Program-made: the position numbers and the translations under genes | The notes under the pieces: model-generated | Told to the model about the DNA's origin: nothing | Database searches by the model: none | The model's input: the letters and a program-made list of their open reading frames with translations, nothing else | Source of the DNA: an uncultured Pseudomonadales bacterium | GTDB lineage: Bacteria; Pseudomonadota; Gammaproteobacteria; Pseudomonadales; Azotimanducaceae | Direction of reading: 5' to 3' | Length of the DNA: 64,000 nucleotides | NCBI GenBank assembly: GCA_943787425.1 | Contig: CALSMJ010000003.1 | Location: 124,001-188,000, forward strand | Part shown: positions 9,210-21,000 of the stretch, in pieces | Position numbering within the stretch: position 1 is the stretch's first letter | Layout: each line of letters begins with the position of its first letter

Positions 9210-9238
9210 TTGAAGGTCGATCTTAATATCTCTATACT
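9210..9238 (+). promoter_or_regulatory. Sigma-70 promoter of the atp operon
   Basis: TTGAAG (9210-9215), a 17-base spacer, and TATACT (9233-9238), in the 132-base gap between parB and atpI. The start site would fall near 9245, about 59 bases before the atpI start. Confidence 0.7.
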
Positions 9239-9303
9239 CTGCCCGCCGAAAACTGGGCCTGAAGCGGGTGTCGCATTAGGCATGATGGTCTTGGGAGGGC
9301 GAC

Positions 9304-9663
9304 GTGTTTAAGTGGCAGGCCCTGTTAAAAGCGGCGCTGACGATGCATTTAATCTTCGTCGTAGCAGCGAGTTGCTTCGCCTTAGTGACGGGATGGGGTG
9401 CAGCAGGGTCTGCAATGTTGGGTTTGGTCATTACCGGCGTTGCCGCAACTGTCCAAGGTTGTTTGCTAAATGCCAGGGGTTTTAGGGCCCTTTGGTGGTC
9501 GCAGGGGATCAAGTGGATGCTGCTTGGATTGGGCACGATTGGGGCTTTGATCGCTTGGCCTGAGTTGATGCTACCGGGTTTTTTAGTTGGCGTCATCGCG
9601 AGCCAGTTAATTTGGGCTCGAGTGGGGATGCAGCGCGCAAAGGTATTGAGGGCGGGTCGGTAA
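9304..9663 (+). CDS. atpI: ATP synthase accessory protein AtpI
   Basis: Small inner-membrane protein of 119 residues that assists assembly of the c-ring in known systems and is not part of the finished enzyme. Four hydrophobic segments are visible (for example MLGLVITGVAATVQGCL and WMLLGLGTIGALIAW), and it sits first in the atp operon as expected. Sequence conservation in this family is low, so the call rests on topology and position. The start is GTG 9304 with GGGAGGG just upstream. Confidence 0.85.
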   Translation: MFKWQALLKAALTMHLIFVVAASCFALVTGWGAAGSAMLGLVITGVAATVQGCLLNARGFRALWWSQGIKWMLLGLGTIGALIAWPELMLPGFLVGVIASQLIWARVGMQRAKVLRAGR

Positions 9664-9676
9664 CCCGCTCAGAGTC

Positions 9677-9709
9677 GTTCTGTTAACGCTGAACGCGTTA
9701 ACGCAGAAC
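9677..9709 (+). repeat. Long stem-loop between atpI and atpB
   Basis: GTTCTGTTAACGC (9677-9689), loop TGAAC, then GCGTTAAC, a two-base GC bulge and AGAAC (to 9709). This gives an 8-bp perfect inner stem and a 5-bp outer stem. No T-run follows, so it is not a standard terminator. Inside an operon it may be an mRNA processing or stability element; that is inference. Confidence 0.55.
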
Positions 9710-9769
9710 TAGACGAAGATTTAACCGTCATACCATTGACAGTTGAAGAACGAATTAGGGGTCAGGTAA

Positions 9770-10872
<1,103 letters not shown>

Positions 10873-10907
10873 GTTTACCCGACGAACGAATCTCGAAGAG
10901 GTGACGC

Positions 10908-11378
10908 GTGAATATTAATCTTACCATGTTGGGTCAGCTCATTGCTTTCGTGATGTTTGTGGTCTTTTGCATGCGCTATGTCTGGCCGCCACTCACAGAA
11001 ATGATGCGAACGCGCCAGAAATTGATTGCAGACGGCTTGGAGAATGCCTCCCGCGCAGAGCAACAATTGCTGCAAGCGAACGAGTCTGCAGCCAATGAGC
11101 TTGAAGCCGCGAAGCGAGAAGCAGGCGAATTGATTACGCAGGCGAGAAGCCGTGCGAACCAGATCGTGGATGAAGCGAAGGATCAGGCAAAAGAGGAAGC
11201 GAAGCGAATTATCGATGGCGCTCAGGAGGCGATTGATCAAGAAATCAGTCGGGCCCGTGAATCCTTGCGGGCGCGCGTAAGCGATTTGGCCGTCGAAGGC
11301 GCTGAGAAAATCTTGGCACAGTCGATCGATCGCACAGCGCATGAAGCAATGTTAACGAAGCTTTCACAAGAGCTTTAG
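10908..11378 (+). CDS. atpF: F1Fo ATP synthase subunit b
   Basis: Peripheral stalk subunit: one N-terminal membrane helix (about residues 5-22, [20 protein letters not shown]) followed by a long charged coiled coil rich in Ala, Glu, Lys and Arg. At 156 residues it has the normal length. The start is GTG 10908 behind a GAGG ribosome-binding site. Only one b-type gene is present, so a homodimer is expected rather than the b/b' pair of photosynthetic bacteria. Confidence 0.97.
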   Translation: MNINLTMLGQLIAFVMFVVFCMRYVWPPLTEMMRTRQKLIADGLENASRAEQQLLQANESAANELEAAKREAGELITQARSRANQIVDEAKDQAKEEAKRIIDGAQEAIDQEISRARESLRARVSDLAVEGAEKILAQSIDRTAHEAMLTKLSQEL

Positions 11379-11386
11379 GAGACCCG

Positions 11387-11929
11387 ATGGCTGAAGCAGA
11401 ATTAGCAACCGTCGCCAGGCCCTATGCTCGCGCCGCGTTTGCAACCGCGCTCGATGAAGCCGATGGCCTAGGCAGCTGGTCCAAAATGTTAGCACTGCTG
11501 AGCGCTGCGGTCGCAGAACCGGCAGTGCGTCGGATGCTGGATAATCCCGCGAACTCTGGGTTGGCTGCTGCCGAGGGGTTGATAGATCTGATGGGTGATG
11601 CGCTAACAGCTTCCGCGGCGAACTTCGTTAAGGTTTTAGCTGATTTTGATCGCCTGGCTTTGATTCCAACAATCGCTGAGCAGTATGAAGCGCTCAAAGC
11701 AAACCATGAAAAAACGGTTGAGGTGGCCATTGTCAGTGCTTATGAGTTGTCGGGCCGTGAACAAGAAACGCTCAAAGATGCCTTAAATCGTCGGCTGCAA
11801 AGAACCGTTGAATTAGAAACTGAAACTGACAGCGCATTGCTGGGTGGTGTGGTGATTCGAACCGAGGATACCGTCATTGATGACTCGGTCCGCGGAAAAC
11901 TACAGAAACTGGCAGGAACGCTACAGTAA
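11387..11929 (+). CDS. atpH: F1Fo ATP synthase subunit delta
   Basis: Stator subunit linking the b stalk to the top of F1. The 180-residue product shows the family N-terminus TVARPYARAAFATALDEA and the C-terminal LLGGVVIRTEDTVIDDSVRG. It starts eight bases after atpF and lies in the canonical order b-delta-alpha. Confidence 0.97.
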   Translation: MAEAELATVARPYARAAFATALDEADGLGSWSKMLALLSAAVAEPAVRRMLDNPANSGLAAAEGLIDLMGDALTASAANFVKVLADFDRLALIPTIAEQYEALKANHEKTVEVAIVSAYELSGREQETLKDALNRRLQRTVELETETDSALLGGVVIRTEDTVIDDSVRGKLQKLAGTLQ

Positions 11930-11953
11930 ATTAACACTCTTGAGGTGCGAAAC

Positions 11954-13498
11954 ATGCAACAACTGAACCCTTCAGAAATTAGCGACATTATAAAGCAGAG
12001 AATCGCACGACTGGATGTGACCTCTGAAGCCCGAAACGAAGGCACAATCGTTAGTGTGTCTGACGGGATTGTTCGAATCCATGGCTTGGCCGACGTTCAA
12101 AATGGCGAAATGATTGAATTCCCGGGCAACCTCTTTGGATTTGCATTGAACCTTGAGCGTGATTCTGTGGGCGCAGTGGTGTTAGGAGACTATAAAGCGC
12201 TCAAAGAGGGCCAAACCGCTCGCTGCACGGGTCGAATTTTAGAAGTTCCGACTGGGCCGGAACTGTTGGGCCGGGTTGTCGATGCGCTCGGAAACCCCAT
12301 CGATGGCAAGGGGCCGATTAATACCAAGCAAACCGCCCCGGTAGAAAAAGTGGCGCCCGGCGTTATTGCTCGCCAGCACGTTGATCAGCCCGTTCAAACC
12401 GGACTGAAATGCATCGATTCGATGATTCCGGTTGGGCGGGGTCAGCGCGAATTGATTATTGGCGACCGGCAGACGGGTAAAACCGCAATTGCCATCGACG
12501 CCATCATCAACCAGCAAAAATCTGGCATCAAGTGCGTTTATGTGGCCATCGGTCAAAAAGTGTCGTCCATTGCCAATGTCGTGCGGACGCTAGAAGAGCA
12601 CGGCGCGATGGAGAACACCATTGTCGTTGCAGCCGGTGCTTCAGATCCTGCAACCATGCAGTACATTGCGCCTTACTCTGGTTGCACGATGGGTGAGTAC
12701 TTCAGAGACATCGGCGAAGATGCTTTGATCATTTATGACGATTTAACCAAACAAGCCTGGGCTTATCGTCAAATCTCCTTGTTGTTGCGTCGACCACCAG
12801 GTCGAGAGGCCTATCCCGGTGATGTTTTCTATTTGCACTCGCGATTGCTCGAACGTGCGGCGCGGGTCAATGCTGATTACGTTGAACAAGTCACGGGCGG
12901 CGAAGTAAAGGGTAAAACAGGGTCTTTAACCGCGCTACCCATTATTGAAACCCAAGCCGGTGATGTATCGGCGTTCGTGCCCACCAACGTCATCTCGATT
13001 ACCGATGGTCAAATCTTTTTAGAAAGTGACAAGTTCAATTCTGGCGAACGGCCTGCAATGAACCCGGGTATTTCGGTTTCGCGCGTCGGTGGCGATGCCC
13101 AGATGAAGTTCATGTCGAAGATTTCTGGGGGTATCAAGTTGGCTCTGGCGCAGTACCGCGAACTGGCTGCTTTTTCTCAGTTTGCTTCCGATTTGGATGA
13201 AGCAACACGACGACAGTTGGAACACGGCGAGCGCATCAACGAGCTGATGAAGCAAAAACAATATGCGCCGATGACCGTGTCTGAAATGGGCGTGGTGTTG
13301 TTCGCAGCAAATGAGCGATTTTTAGAAGACGTAGCCGTGGATAAGGTCTTGGATTTTGAGGCGGCATTGCTCAGTTATATGCATGCAGAGCACGGCGATT
13401 TCATGGCGCAGGTTGATCAAGAAGGCGCCTATACCGATGAGGTTGTTGCGACCATGCGGTCAGCGATTGAAACGTTTAAGAAGACCCAAACCTACTAA
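11954..13498 (+). CDS. atpA: F1Fo ATP synthase subunit alpha
   Basis: Non-catalytic nucleotide-binding subunit of F1. The 514-residue product has the Walker A motif GDRQTGKTA at about residue 169, the sequence PGREAFPGDVFY-like [20 protein letters not shown], and the family signature [14 protein letters not shown]. The ATG at 11954 ([10 protein letters not shown]) is preferred to the in-frame GTG at 11945 because it matches the conserved N-terminus and stands 8 bases after a GAGG ribosome-binding site. Confidence 0.98.
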   Translation: MQQLNPSEISDIIKQRIARLDVTSEARNEGTIVSVSDGIVRIHGLADVQNGEMIEFPGNLFGFALNLERDSVGAVVLGDYKALKEGQTARCTGRILEVPTGPELLGRVVDALGNPIDGKGPINTKQTAPVEKVAPGVIARQHVDQPVQTGLKCIDSMIPVGRGQRELIIGDRQTGKTAIAIDAIINQQKSGIKCVYVAIGQKVSSIANVVRTLEEHGAMENTIVVAAGASDPATMQYIAPYSGCTMGEYFRDIGEDALIIYDDLTKQAWAYRQISLLLRRPPGREAYPGDVFYLHSRLLERAARVNADYVEQVTGGEVKGKTGSLTALPIIETQAGDVSAFVPTNVISITDGQIFLESDKFNSGERPAMNPGISVSRVGGDAQMKFMSKISGGIKLALAQYRELAAFSQFASDLDEATRRQLEHGERINELMKQKQYAPMTVSEMGVVLFAANERFLEDVAVDKVLDFEAALLSYMHAEHGDFMAQVDQEGAYTDEVVATMRSAIETFKKTQTY

Positions 13499-13528
13499 TC
13501 GACCTCGGTTGGGACAGCAGAGAACGCT

Positions 13529-14389
13529 ATGGCGAATGCAAAAGAGCTAAGAAAACAAATCGGCAGCGTTAAAAATACGCAGAAGATTACGCGGGCGATG
13601 CAAATGGTTGCTGCGAGTAAAATGCGCAAAGCCCAGGAGCGGATGGCGCGCGGCCGGCCCTACTCCGATCAGATTCGATCGGTGATCAGCCATATGGCGA
13701 ACGCCTCCAGTGAATATCCACACCAGTTCATGCGAGAGCGCACGGTGACCAGGGTCGGCTACATCGTGGTTACAACGGATAAAGGCCTGTGTGGCGGTTT
13801 GAATGTGAACCTTCTGAAAGCCACCATCTCGCACATGAAGCAGTGGGCGGAACAAGGGGTTGAGGCAGATCTGTGCTTGATTGGTAACAAAGGAATCCAA
13901 TTTTTCAGAACCTATGGCGGTCGGGTCTTGGCCGCGAGCCAACATTTAAGTGAGACGCCCGCGGTTGATGACCTGATTGGGTCGATCAAAGTCATGTTGG
14001 ATGCTTTTGAAGATGGCAAGGTCGATAAGATCTTTTTATCGAACAATGTGTTCGTCAATACAATGGTACAACAACCGACGGTTTCGCAACTGGTGCCACT
14101 GGATCCAACCGAAGACGCGGGTCTCCAACATCGTTGGGATTACCTGTATGAGCCTGACGCACGCGAGTTGATTGATGGGTTGCTGAAGCGTTATTTGGAA
14201 GCCCAGGTATATCAAGCGGTGGTTGAAAACGTGGCCTGCGAGCAAGCAGCCAAAATGGTCGCGATGAAGAGTGCAACCGACAACGCCGGTGACTTGATCG
14301 ATGAACTCGAGCTGATTATGAATAACGCGCGACAATCTGCCATCACGCAGGAAATTTCAGAAATTGTAGGTGGGGCTGCGGCGGTTTAA
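13529..14389 (+). CDS. atpG: F1Fo ATP synthase subunit gamma
   Basis: Central rotor shaft that turns inside the alpha3beta3 ring. The 286-residue product begins with the coiled-coil helix region [20 protein letters not shown], contains [14 protein letters not shown], and ends with the conserved C-terminal helix region [20 protein letters not shown]. Length matches the proteobacterial family (about 287). Confidence 0.98.
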   Translation: MANAKELRKQIGSVKNTQKITRAMQMVAASKMRKAQERMARGRPYSDQIRSVISHMANASSEYPHQFMRERTVTRVGYIVVTTDKGLCGGLNVNLLKATISHMKQWAEQGVEADLCLIGNKGIQFFRTYGGRVLAASQHLSETPAVDDLIGSIKVMLDAFEDGKVDKIFLSNNVFVNTMVQQPTVSQLVPLDPTEDAGLQHRWDYLYEPDARELIDGLLKRYLEAQVYQAVVENVACEQAAKMVAMKSATDNAGDLIDELELIMNNARQSAITQEISEIVGGAAAV

Positions 14390-14408
14390 GCAAGCACCAC
14401 AGGATTAA

Positions 14409-15800
<1,392 letters not shown>

Positions 15801-15829
15801 GCCGGATACCGGATTAGCGAGGATAAGAT

Positions 15830-16258
15830 ATGGCCGCCTCCGTACATTGCAGTATTGTTAGCGCAGAGCAGGAAATTTTTTCAGGTTTGGTTGAGATGGT
15901 CGTGGCAACCGGAACCATGGGTGAGCTTGGCATTCTGCCTGGTCACGCGCCTTTGCTGAGCGGCATCAAACCGGGTCCAATTAAACTGGTCTTGGAAGGC
16001 GGCGCGGACGAAATCTTTTTTGCGTCTGGCGGCTTTATCGAAGTCCAGCCAACGGCGATCACGGTTTTGGCCGATACGGCAATCCGAGCCGACAACATTG
16101 ATGAAGCAGCCGCAGCCGAAGCCGAGCGCAAAGCGCAGGCGGAGCTTTTGGATCAACGAGCAGACGTTGACTTCGCTCGGGTGACCGCGGACCTCCAAGA
16201 GCAGGCAGCAATGCTGCGCACGGTCCGAAAAATGCGGGACCAGAAAAACAGAGTTTGA
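15830..16258 (+). CDS. atpC: F1Fo ATP synthase subunit epsilon
   Basis: Regulatory rotor subunit that contacts gamma and the c-ring. The 142-residue product has the N-terminal beta-sandwich ([30 protein letters not shown]) and a C-terminal helical hairpin, both usual for the family. It closes the atp operon; no convincing intrinsic terminator follows in the 155 bases before glmU. Confidence 0.97.
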   Translation: MAASVHCSIVSAEQEIFSGLVEMVVATGTMGELGILPGHAPLLSGIKPGPIKLVLEGGADEIFFASGGFIEVQPTAITVLADTAIRADNIDEAAAAEAERKAQAELLDQRADVDFARVTADLQEQAAMLRTVRKMRDQKNRV

Positions 16259-16413
16259 TATCAGCAAGCTGCAGATCGCGTTGTGCAAAGCGCAATGTGT
16301 CGCAACGCCAAACAGCAATCGCTGGAAGCCTGCATTCAACCCAATTTTAAAACACTTAAGCTAGCGCCCCGCCAGTAGTGGTCCAGGCGCTGCGCCCGCG
16401 GTAAACTCTTATA

Positions 16414-17829
16414 ATGAATACACCATTAGAAATTTGTGTCCTAGCTGCTGGCAAAGGCACTCGCATGAAGACGTTGGTCCCTAAAATGCTTCAGCCGATC
16501 GCGGGCACGCCGATGATTGCCCATGTGGTCTCAACCGCGCGAGCTTTGAAGGCCGAAAAAATTCACTTGGTTGTTTCAGAAGACCACGCTGGCCTGAAAG
16601 CCGCTATCGAAGATCAGGGTGATTTGAATTGGGTGGTTCAAACCGAACAGCTCGGCACTGGCCATGCCGTGCAACAAGCAGCGCCGTCACTCAGCGCGGA
16701 TGCTGCGGTTCTGGTGTTGTTGGGCGACGTGCCGCTACTGTCGCCGGAAATGCTGCAACCTTTGTTTGAGGAACCCGCGGCTGTCGCAGTGCTCACGGTT
16801 AAGGTACAAAACCCCGCAGGCTATGGTCGGATTCAGCGCAATGCACTCGGGCAGGTCGTCGGGATTGTTGAGGATAAAGATGCAACGGCAGAAGAACGCA
16901 GCATCACCGAAATCAATACGGGCATTTTCAGGATTAACTCAGGCCTACTGCCCGGCCTTTTAGCGCAATTAACGAATGATAACGGGCAAGGCGAGTATTA
17001 CCTGACGGATATCGTCTCGATTGCAGTAACTCAGGGACTCACCGTCGCCGCTGTGACGACTGATCAGCACGAGGCAGTCAGTGGCGTCAATGATCTAGTC
17101 CAGCTCGCTGCGGCGGAGCGGTTTTTTCAACGTCGACAAGCCCAACAATTGATGCGCGCGGGCGTTCGGATGTTGGATCCGGCGCGGGTGGACATTAGAG
17201 GTTCTGTGACGTTTGGCCGTGACGTCGTGTTGGATGTGAATACGGTGCTGGAAGGCCCGTGCCAGATTGGGCATGGCGTTGTCATAGAAGCTGGAAGCGT
17301 TATTAAGCAGAGTGTGATTGGAGATAACTGCCGGATTAAATCCCACTCATCGCTGGAGGGTGCAAGCCTTGCCCAAGACTGCCAAGTTGGACCCTATACG
17401 CGACTGCGACCGGGTGCGGTTTTAGGCGCTGGTGTGGCCATTGGCAATTTTGTCGAAGTGAAGCAAACCACGATGGGTCCGGGCAGCAAGGCCAGTCATT
17501 TAAGTTACTTGGGCGACGCCACTATCGGTGCCCGGGTTAACATTGGTGCGGGCACCATTACGTGCAATTACGATGGCGTGAATAAGTGGCAGACCGTTTT
17601 AGAAGATGAGGTGTTTGTCGGCTCGAACACGGCCTTGGTTGCACCGGTTACGGTTGGGCAAGGCGCGACCATCGGCGCGGGGTCGACCATTACGGGCGCG
17701 GTTCCGGATGCGGCGCTCGGCGTCGCGCGCGGCCGCCAGCGCAATATTGACGGCTGGCCACGCCCTGAAAAGATGTTGGATGCACCCGGCCTCGTTAAAA
17801 AATCGGCTAAGCCAAAGATTGGAGAGTAA
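16414..17829 (+). CDS. glmU: Bifunctional N-acetylglucosamine-1-phosphate uridyltransferase / glucosamine-1-phosphate acetyltransferase
   Basis: Makes UDP-GlcNAc for peptidoglycan and lipopolysaccharide. The 471-residue product has the N-terminal pyrophosphorylase motif LAAGKGTRM (about residues 10-18) and a C-terminal left-handed beta-helix built from hexapeptide repeats, with HLSYLGDATIG and NIGAGTITCNYDG of the acetyltransferase site. The ATG at 16414 has no clear ribosome-binding site, only GGTAA. It is followed after three bases by glmS, which supplies the same pathway. Confidence 0.96.
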   Translation: MNTPLEICVLAAGKGTRMKTLVPKMLQPIAGTPMIAHVVSTARALKAEKIHLVVSEDHAGLKAAIEDQGDLNWVVQTEQLGTGHAVQQAAPSLSADAAVLVLLGDVPLLSPEMLQPLFEEPAAVAVLTVKVQNPAGYGRIQRNALGQVVGIVEDKDATAEERSITEINTGIFRINSGLLPGLLAQLTNDNGQGEYYLTDIVSIAVTQGLTVAAVTTDQHEAVSGVNDLVQLAAAERFFQRRQAQQLMRAGVRMLDPARVDIRGSVTFGRDVVLDVNTVLEGPCQIGHGVVIEAGSVIKQSVIGDNCRIKSHSSLEGASLAQDCQVGPYTRLRPGAVLGAGVAIGNFVEVKQTTMGPGSKASHLSYLGDATIGARVNIGAGTITCNYDGVNKWQTVLEDEVFVGSNTALVAPVTVGQGATIGAGSTITGAVPDAALGVARGRQRNIDGWPRPEKMLDAPGLVKKSAKPKIGE

Positions 17830-17832
17830 GCC

Positions 17833-19665
17833 ATGTGCGGGATCGTAGGCGCAGCAGCCGAACGAAATGTTGTGGGGATCCTGTTAGAAGGCCTGCAACG
17901 ATTAGAGTATCGAGGTTACGATTCAGCCGGTTTAACCGTGTTGAATTCGGATCAGGACCTAAAGCGTTATCGAGCGGTCGGCAAAGTGCAGGCGCTAAAA
18001 GACGCTTGCCGCGCTGAATCGCCCAAGGGGTTTATTGGGATTGCGCATACTCGCTGGGCAACGCATGGTAAGCCTACGCAAAACAATGCCCATCCCCACG
18101 TGTCGAGCGATACCGTGTCCCTTGTGCATAACGGCATCATTGAAAACCATGAAGCGCTTCGTCAAGAACTAAGCGACCAAGGCTATCGCTTTGAGTCGGA
18201 AACGGACACGGAAGTCATGGCACATTTGATCCATCACTTGGTTGCCGCATGCGGGGATTTTCGACAAGGGGTTCGTGACGCGTTAACCCGTTTGGAAGGC
18301 GCTTATGCCATCGCAGTGCAGCACCGTGATTTTCCAGATCGGCTGATTGGCGCCCGGCAGGGCAGTCCGCTGGTGGTGGGTCTTGGGATAGGTGAGAATT
18401 TTATTGCTTCGGACCCGCAAGCCTTGCGTCCGGTGACGGACCGATTTATTTATTTGGAAGAAGGTGAGCTGGTCGAGTTGACGCAAAGCGAAGTATCGAT
18501 CTTTGGCGGCCGTGAGGATTCGGTTGCCAGTCGAGCGGTGACCCTTGATGCTCGCGATGATGCCGCTGATAAGGGCTCGTTCCGGCACTTTATGCTGAAG
18601 GAAATATACGAGCAGCCCACTGCCATTCGTAATACCCTGCAAGGACGAATTGGTAAAAACAGTATTTTAAGTCAAGCCTTCGGGGTTGAAGCCGGTCTTT
18701 TGTTCGAACAAGCCCAAGCGGTGCAGATTGTTGCATGCGGCACCAGTTATTACAGCGCGTTGGTCGCGAAATATTGGGTTGAGGCGTTAACAGGCCTGAT
18801 TTGCCAAGTTGAGATCGCGAGTGAATGGCGATATCGAACGGTGGCAGTTGCCCCGAACACCCTTTTCTTAACAATATCTCAATCGGGTGAGACCGCCGAC
18901 ACCCTGGCCGCCTTGCGGCAGTCAAAGTCATTAGGGTATTTGGGCAGCCTGTGCATTTGTAATGTGCCCAACAGTTCGTTGGTCCGTGAGTCGGATCTGT
19001 GTTTGATGACCGAAGCCGGCACGGAAATCGGCGTGGCCTCCACCAAAGCGTTCACCACGCAGCTAGCAGATCTACTGATGTTTGCGATGGCCCTTGGAAA
19101 ATATCATGGCTTAACGCCCGAAAGGGAAACCGAGCTGGTTCAGGCGCTGCATGACTTGCCAACCAGACTGGAAGAGACGCTTGAAGTTGATCAACAGGTC
19201 AAGGCTTGGGCCGAACAATTCATCGATAAAGATCACGCATTATTTTTAGGTCGAGGTTTGCATTACCCTATCGCGATGGAAGGCGCGCTGAAACTCAAAG
19301 AGATCTCCTATATCCACGCTGAAGGCTATCCTGCGGGTGAGCTCAAGCACGGGCCACTGGCCTTGGTGGATGAGCAGATGCCGGTTGTTTGTGTGGCACC
19401 AACGGATGAACTGCTTGAAAAAGTGAAGTCCAATCTACAAGAAGTCGCGGCTCGGGGTGGCTCGCTGTATGTTTTTACGGACCATCAAGCCGATTTCTCG
19501 GATTTAAGTGAAACCCAAGTTATTATTCTACCGACGGTACACCCGATGGTCGCGCCGATTGCGTTTGTACTACCCCTGCAGCTTTTGTCTTATCACGTAG
19601 CAGTACTGCGCGGAACCGATGTCGACCAACCTAGGAATCTCGCGAAGTCTGTCACAGTCGAGTAG
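17833..19665 (+). CDS. glmS: Glutamine-fructose-6-phosphate aminotransferase (isomerizing)
   Basis: Converts fructose-6-phosphate and glutamine to glucosamine-6-phosphate, the first committed step to UDP-GlcNAc. The 610-residue product has the catalytic Cys2 (MCGIVGA), the glutaminase residues around HTRWATHGKP, two SIS domains (GTSYYSA, TISQSGETADT) and the C-terminal DVDQPRNLAKSVTVE. It lies next to glmU, and its 3' end resembles the Tn7 target sequence; an accessory region follows. Confidence 0.97.
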   Translation: MCGIVGAAAERNVVGILLEGLQRLEYRGYDSAGLTVLNSDQDLKRYRAVGKVQALKDACRAESPKGFIGIAHTRWATHGKPTQNNAHPHVSSDTVSLVHNGIIENHEALRQELSDQGYRFESETDTEVMAHLIHHLVAACGDFRQGVRDALTRLEGAYAIAVQHRDFPDRLIGARQGSPLVVGLGIGENFIASDPQALRPVTDRFIYLEEGELVELTQSEVSIFGGREDSVASRAVTLDARDDAADKGSFRHFMLKEIYEQPTAIRNTLQGRIGKNSILSQAFGVEAGLLFEQAQAVQIVACGTSYYSALVAKYWVEALTGLICQVEIASEWRYRTVAVAPNTLFLTISQSGETADTLAALRQSKSLGYLGSLCICNVPNSSLVRESDLCLMTEAGTEIGVASTKAFTTQLADLLMFAMALGKYHGLTPERETELVQALHDLPTRLEETLEVDQQVKAWAEQFIDKDHALFLGRGLHYPIAMEGALKLKEISYIHAEGYPAGELKHGPLALVDEQMPVVCVAPTDELLEKVKSNLQEVAARGGSLYVFTDHQADFSDLSETQVIILPTVHPMVAPIAFVLPLQLLSYHVAVLRGTDVDQPRNLAKSVTVE

Positions 19666-19690
19666 CGCTAAACAGAGAATTAGGATCGAT
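19576..19690 (+). other. Candidate attTn7 target (3' end of glmS and first bases downstream)
   Basis: The last 90 bases of glmS encode the conserved C-terminus recognised by TnsD/TnsABCD-type elements (CTGCAGCT then the DVDQPRNLAKSVTVE codons). In E. coli, Tn7 inserts about 25 bases past the stop, here near 19690. No Tn7 end sequences or tns genes are visible, so this marks a potential target, not an inserted element. Confidence 0.45.
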
Positions 19691-19739
19691 TACGCTTCGA
19701 TGAGGTCTTGAGAGCATCGCACAGTGGCGTGTAAGCTCA

Positions 19740-20006
19740 CTGGCATTTATGCGGGATAACAATCTCAAGCCATCGATGAGTCGTCGGGGAAACTGCCACG
19801 ATAACGCCGTTGCTGAAAGCTTCTTTGCTACATTTAAAAAGCGGGTTATTCAGAGAAAAATCTACGCAACCCGTTAAGAAGCTAAGGGCGAGATATTCAA
19901 TTTTATTGAGATGTTCTACAATCTAGTAAAACGCCACAGCCATACGGGTGGCGTTTCACCGGTTAGGTTTGAAGAAGGATATTTCGCGAGGCTAGAAGGC
20001 GTCTAG
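19740..20006 (+). pseudogene. IS3-family transposase OrfB remnant (C-terminal fragment)
   Basis: Reading in one frame gives LKPSMSRRGNCHDNAVAESF, then FATFKKRVIQRKIYATR, an internal TAA, and EMFYNLVKRHSHTGGVSPV, ending at TAG 20004-20006. This is the C-terminal part of an IS3-type integrase (DDE fold), including the last catalytic Glu in VAESFF. The N-terminal two thirds, OrfA and clear terminal inverted repeats are missing, and the internal stop (about 19874) confirms decay. The stretch 19666-19740 may hold more degraded sequence but I cannot assign it. The remnant marks past insertion just downstream of glmS. Confidence 0.85.
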
Positions 20007-20095
20007 TAGAGTCTGGGAAGTCCAAGGTTTTTGAAGGATTTATGATCAGAGAGAAAATATATGGGGTTGTATAAACACTAATTTGATCTAAAATT

Positions 20096-20437
20096 ATGAT
20101 TATGAGGTATTTTTTAGTCGTATTAGTCATATTTTTGTCTGTTCCGTCAATTGCTCAGGGAAATGAAGGTACAGATGTTGTTGATTTGAAAATTGAAACC
20201 AACAATCTCTACGAATTTTCTGAATTTAAGTGGGAAACTTTGAAAGAAGTCATTGCCATGGACAATGACGAAGAATTCGTAGTAAGTCTTGTGTACCATA
20301 ACGAGTCAACAACACCCAGCGGAATAGAAAACTTCACTCTTAATTATAAGTTCACTGAAGCAAACTTTCCTTCAACGGTGGCCAACATAAAATCTCACTT
20401 AGAGACTCTAATGTCTTTAGCAAAAGAGTACCAATAA
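20096..20437 (+). CDS. Small secreted protein of unknown function
   Basis: A 113-residue protein I do not recognise. It starts with a typical signal peptide (MRYFLVVLVIFLSVPSIAQG), with cleavage likely after the Ala in SIAQG, followed by an acidic mature part of about 90 residues without Cys and with a predicted beta-then-alpha appearance (VVSLVYHNES, then NIKSHLETLMSLAKEYQ). Start codons at 20096 and 20102 are both possible. The DNA is visibly more AT-rich than the flanking core genes. A weak TTGTAT-16-TAAAAT pair at 20067-20094 would place transcription start at the second ATG. It was probably acquired with the neighbouring IS remnant. Confidence 0.6.
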   Translation: MIMRYFLVVLVIFLSVPSIAQGNEGTDVVDLKIETNNLYEFSEFKWETLKEVIAMDNDEEFVVSLVYHNESTTPSGIENFTLNYKFTEANFPSTVANIKSHLETLMSLAKEYQ

Positions 20438-20453
20438 CCACTCTCTACGAATC

Positions 20454-20459
20454 TATAAT
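20454..20459 (+). promoter_or_regulatory. Possible -10 element upstream of the 20529 gene
   Basis: A perfect TATAAT in the 91-base gap, without a convincing -35 element. Activity is uncertain. Confidence 0.3.
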
Positions 20460-20478
20460 CCCAAGGGCTTAAGTTGCG

Positions 20479-20490
20479 CTGCAATTGCAG
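20479..20490. promoter_or_regulatory. Perfect 12-bp palindrome, possible operator
   Basis: CTGCAATTGCAG lies about 20 bases downstream of a TATAAT and 39 bases before the GTG start of the next gene, a place where a repressor could act. No regulator gene is adjacent. Confidence 0.3.
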
Positions 20491-20528
20491 TAGACTGTGT
20501 CGCAGGAAAGTAACCGTGAGGAGCGCGA

Positions 20529-20894
20529 GTGGCGTATTGGTTTTTAGTTATGGGCGGGGCTCTCTCTTTCGTAGGAATGTTATTCCACGGGCTGATAGGT
20601 GGGAAAATTTATGCAGCAAATATTAAAAAAAGCGATTTAGAGCCATTGGGAAAGACGTTGAGCCATTTTTCTTGGCAGTTTCACTCGATACACCTTTTCG
20701 TTTGTGCGGTCACTTTAGTTTACATTGCCTATAATCCAGAGTTTGCCATCGCGGCTTATCCAATAATTGGGATAAATGTCCTTGGCGCGCTGTTATTTTT
20801 TGGACTCGGACTTGCAGATAGAGAACTCATGAAAATGCCGGGTGCGTTACTTATGGGCGGCGTGGCTGCGTTAGCGTGGTTCGGAATTCAATGA
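20529..20894 (+). CDS. Small four-helix membrane protein of unknown function
   Basis: A 121-residue protein with four hydrophobic segments: about residues 3-24, 50-70, 74-95 and 101-119. The second segment is preceded by a His-containing stretch (LSHFSWQFHSIHLFV), and a polar loop with KKSDLEPLGK lies between helices 1 and 2. The layout is typical of small uncharacterised inner-membrane proteins; I cannot name the family. The start is GTG 20529 with GAGGAG six bases upstream. It is flanked by two other small genes of unknown role in the region after glmS. Confidence 0.75.
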   Translation: MAYWFLVMGGALSFVGMLFHGLIGGKIYAANIKKSDLEPLGKTLSHFSWQFHSIHLFVCAVTLVYIAYNPEFAIAAYPIIGINVLGALLFFGLGLADRELMKMPGALLMGGVAALAWFGIQ

Positions 20895-21000
20895 AAACTT
20901 GGGGTTAAAAACCAGTGAATTAGGGCCCATCACAATTCACCTTTTAAGCAACCCCGCCACCGTGGAATAAGATATTTCAATTAAAACCGGAGAGCAGGAA

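Noticed and set aside
16408-16415. TATAAT just before glmU
   Set aside because: It overlaps the start codon and has no -35 at the right distance, so it is probably not a promoter for this start.
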